DNA of 27,471 nt, from contig CAKPXD010000006.1 of NCBI GenBank assembly GCA_934201655.1, forward strand, positions 1-27,471. Reading direction: 5' to 3'. Positions 27,090 to 27,471 of the stretch are shown here, one piece after another. Below the pieces are notes generated by a model. It saw only the letters and a program-made list of their open reading frames with translations. It ran no database searches and was not told the origin of the DNA. The position numbers and the translations under genes are program-made. Position 1 is the first letter of the stretch. Every line of letters begins with the position of its first letter. The DNA is from an uncultured Streptococcus sp. Lineage in GTDB: Bacteria; Bacillota; Bacilli; Lactobacillales; Streptococcaceae.

Positions 27090-27139
27090 AGAGATTGTAA
27101 CTAGCAATACAGAATAAATATTGAATAAAAGAATCTTAT

Positions 27140-27169
27140 AAGCAGGTCAAGTATCTTGGCCTGCTTTTT
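27140..27169 (+). terminator. Terminator after the YwaF-like pair
   Basis: AAGCAGGTCAAG (27140-27151) pairs with CTTGGCCTGCTT (27155-27166) with one G-U pair, a 3-base loop, and a T-run at 27165-27169. Confidence 0.92.
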
Positions 27170-27182
27170 CTTGTGTAAGCAA

Positions 27183-27211
27183 TTGAAAAACTCTCTAAAA
27201 TCCGATATAAT
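27183..27211 (+). promoter_or_regulatory. prfC promoter P1
   Basis: -35 TTGAAA (27183-27188), a 17-base spacer ending in TCCGA, and -10 TATAAT (27206-27211). It is a near-consensus promoter. Confidence 0.85.
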
Positions 27212-27217
27212 GGAGTG

Positions 27218-27246
27218 TTGAAAGGAATGTTAGGGTCCGATGTAAT
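27218..27246 (+). promoter_or_regulatory. prfC promoter P2, apparent copy of P1
   Basis: -35 TTGAAA (27218-27223), a 17-base spacer also ending in TCCGA, and -10 TGTAAT (27241-27246). It repeats the P1 layout about 35 bases further on, with a weaker -10. Confidence 0.6.
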
Positions 27247-27298
27247 AAAGAGTGATTATAAATTGAAATAATTAAAAAAGTAGAAAGAAAGAGAACTT

Positions 27299-27471
27299 AT
27301 GAGTATTCAAGAAGAAATTAAGAAACGCCGTACCTTTGCCATCATCTCTCACCCGGACGCGGGGAAAACAACCATCACTGAGCAATTGCTCTATTTTGGG
27401 GGAGAGATTCGTGAGGCGGGTACTGTAAAAGGGACGAAAACAGGAAACTTTGCTAAGTCAGACTGGATGGA
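27299..27471 (+). CDS. prfC: Peptide chain release factor 3, 3' end missing
   Basis: This GTPase recycles RF1 and RF2 after peptide release. Only the first 57 codons are in the window. The P-loop region [15 protein letters not shown] (residues 14-28) and the switch region [14 protein letters not shown] identify RF3 rather than EF-G or LepA. ATG 27299 is the first in-frame start after a purine-rich AAAGAAAGAGAA stretch, which is a rather weak ribosome binding site. An 80-base leader and two promoters precede it. Confidence 0.95.
   Translation, partial: MSIQEEIKKRRTFAIISHPDAGKTTITEQLLYFGGEIREAGTVKGTKTGNFAKSDWM

Overview
The window is chromosomal DNA of a Streptococcus, most likely of the viridans (mitis/sanguinis) group. 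It is moderately AT-rich, with strong AGGAGG-type ribosome binding sites and TTGACA-17-TATAAT promoters. The gene order serS / manO / lysC next to fabM-fabT-fabH-acpP-fabK-fabD-fabG-fabF-accB-fabZ-accC-accD-accA is the streptococcal type II fatty acid synthesis locus. Proteins such as FabK, FabM and FabT point the same way. The species is not fixed by what I can see.

Layout. Positions 1-1216 hold the 3' part of a mannose-family PTS EIID gene and a small membrane protein of unknown role. Positions 1257-3315 hold groES-groEL behind a strong promoter and a perfect CIRCE (HrcA) operator. Positions 3325-6650 (minus strand) hold lysC, manO (DUF956) and serS; serS has its own promoter and a T-box leader. 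Positions 6756-17424 (plus strand) hold the complete fatty acid synthesis set: FabM, the repressor FabT, FabH, ACP, the FMN-dependent enoyl reductase FabK, FabD, FabG, FabF, FabZ and all four acetyl-CoA carboxylase subunits. FabT-like palindromes lie before fabT and before fabK. Many junctions overlap (fabT/fabH, fabK/fabD, accB/fabZ, accD/accA). Positions 17541-18266 hold a CPBP-family membrane protease homologue, convergent with the next block.

Positions 18323-25475 (minus strand) hold gatC-gatA-gatB (the Asp-tRNA/Glu-tRNA amidotransferase), a two-gene module, efp, an Asp23/YqhY-family gene and nusB. The module encodes a signal-peptide, Ser/Arg-rich, Tim44-like, zinc-ribbon membrane protein and an SPFH (YdjI-like) protein. 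Positions 25570-27169 hold two tandem, divergent copies of a YwaF/TMEM164-like membrane protein. Positions 27183-27471 hold the start of prfC behind a duplicated promoter.

Most of the window is core housekeeping. The parts most worth a second look are the Tim44-like/SPFH pair, the tandem YwaF/TMEM164-like genes in which one copy has Ser where the other has the candidate catalytic Cys, the duplicated prfC promoter, the inverted repeat over the fabM -35, and the unusual serS T-box. No insertion sequences, CRISPR arrays, rRNA or tRNA genes were seen. No gene-free stretch exceeds about 255 bases.
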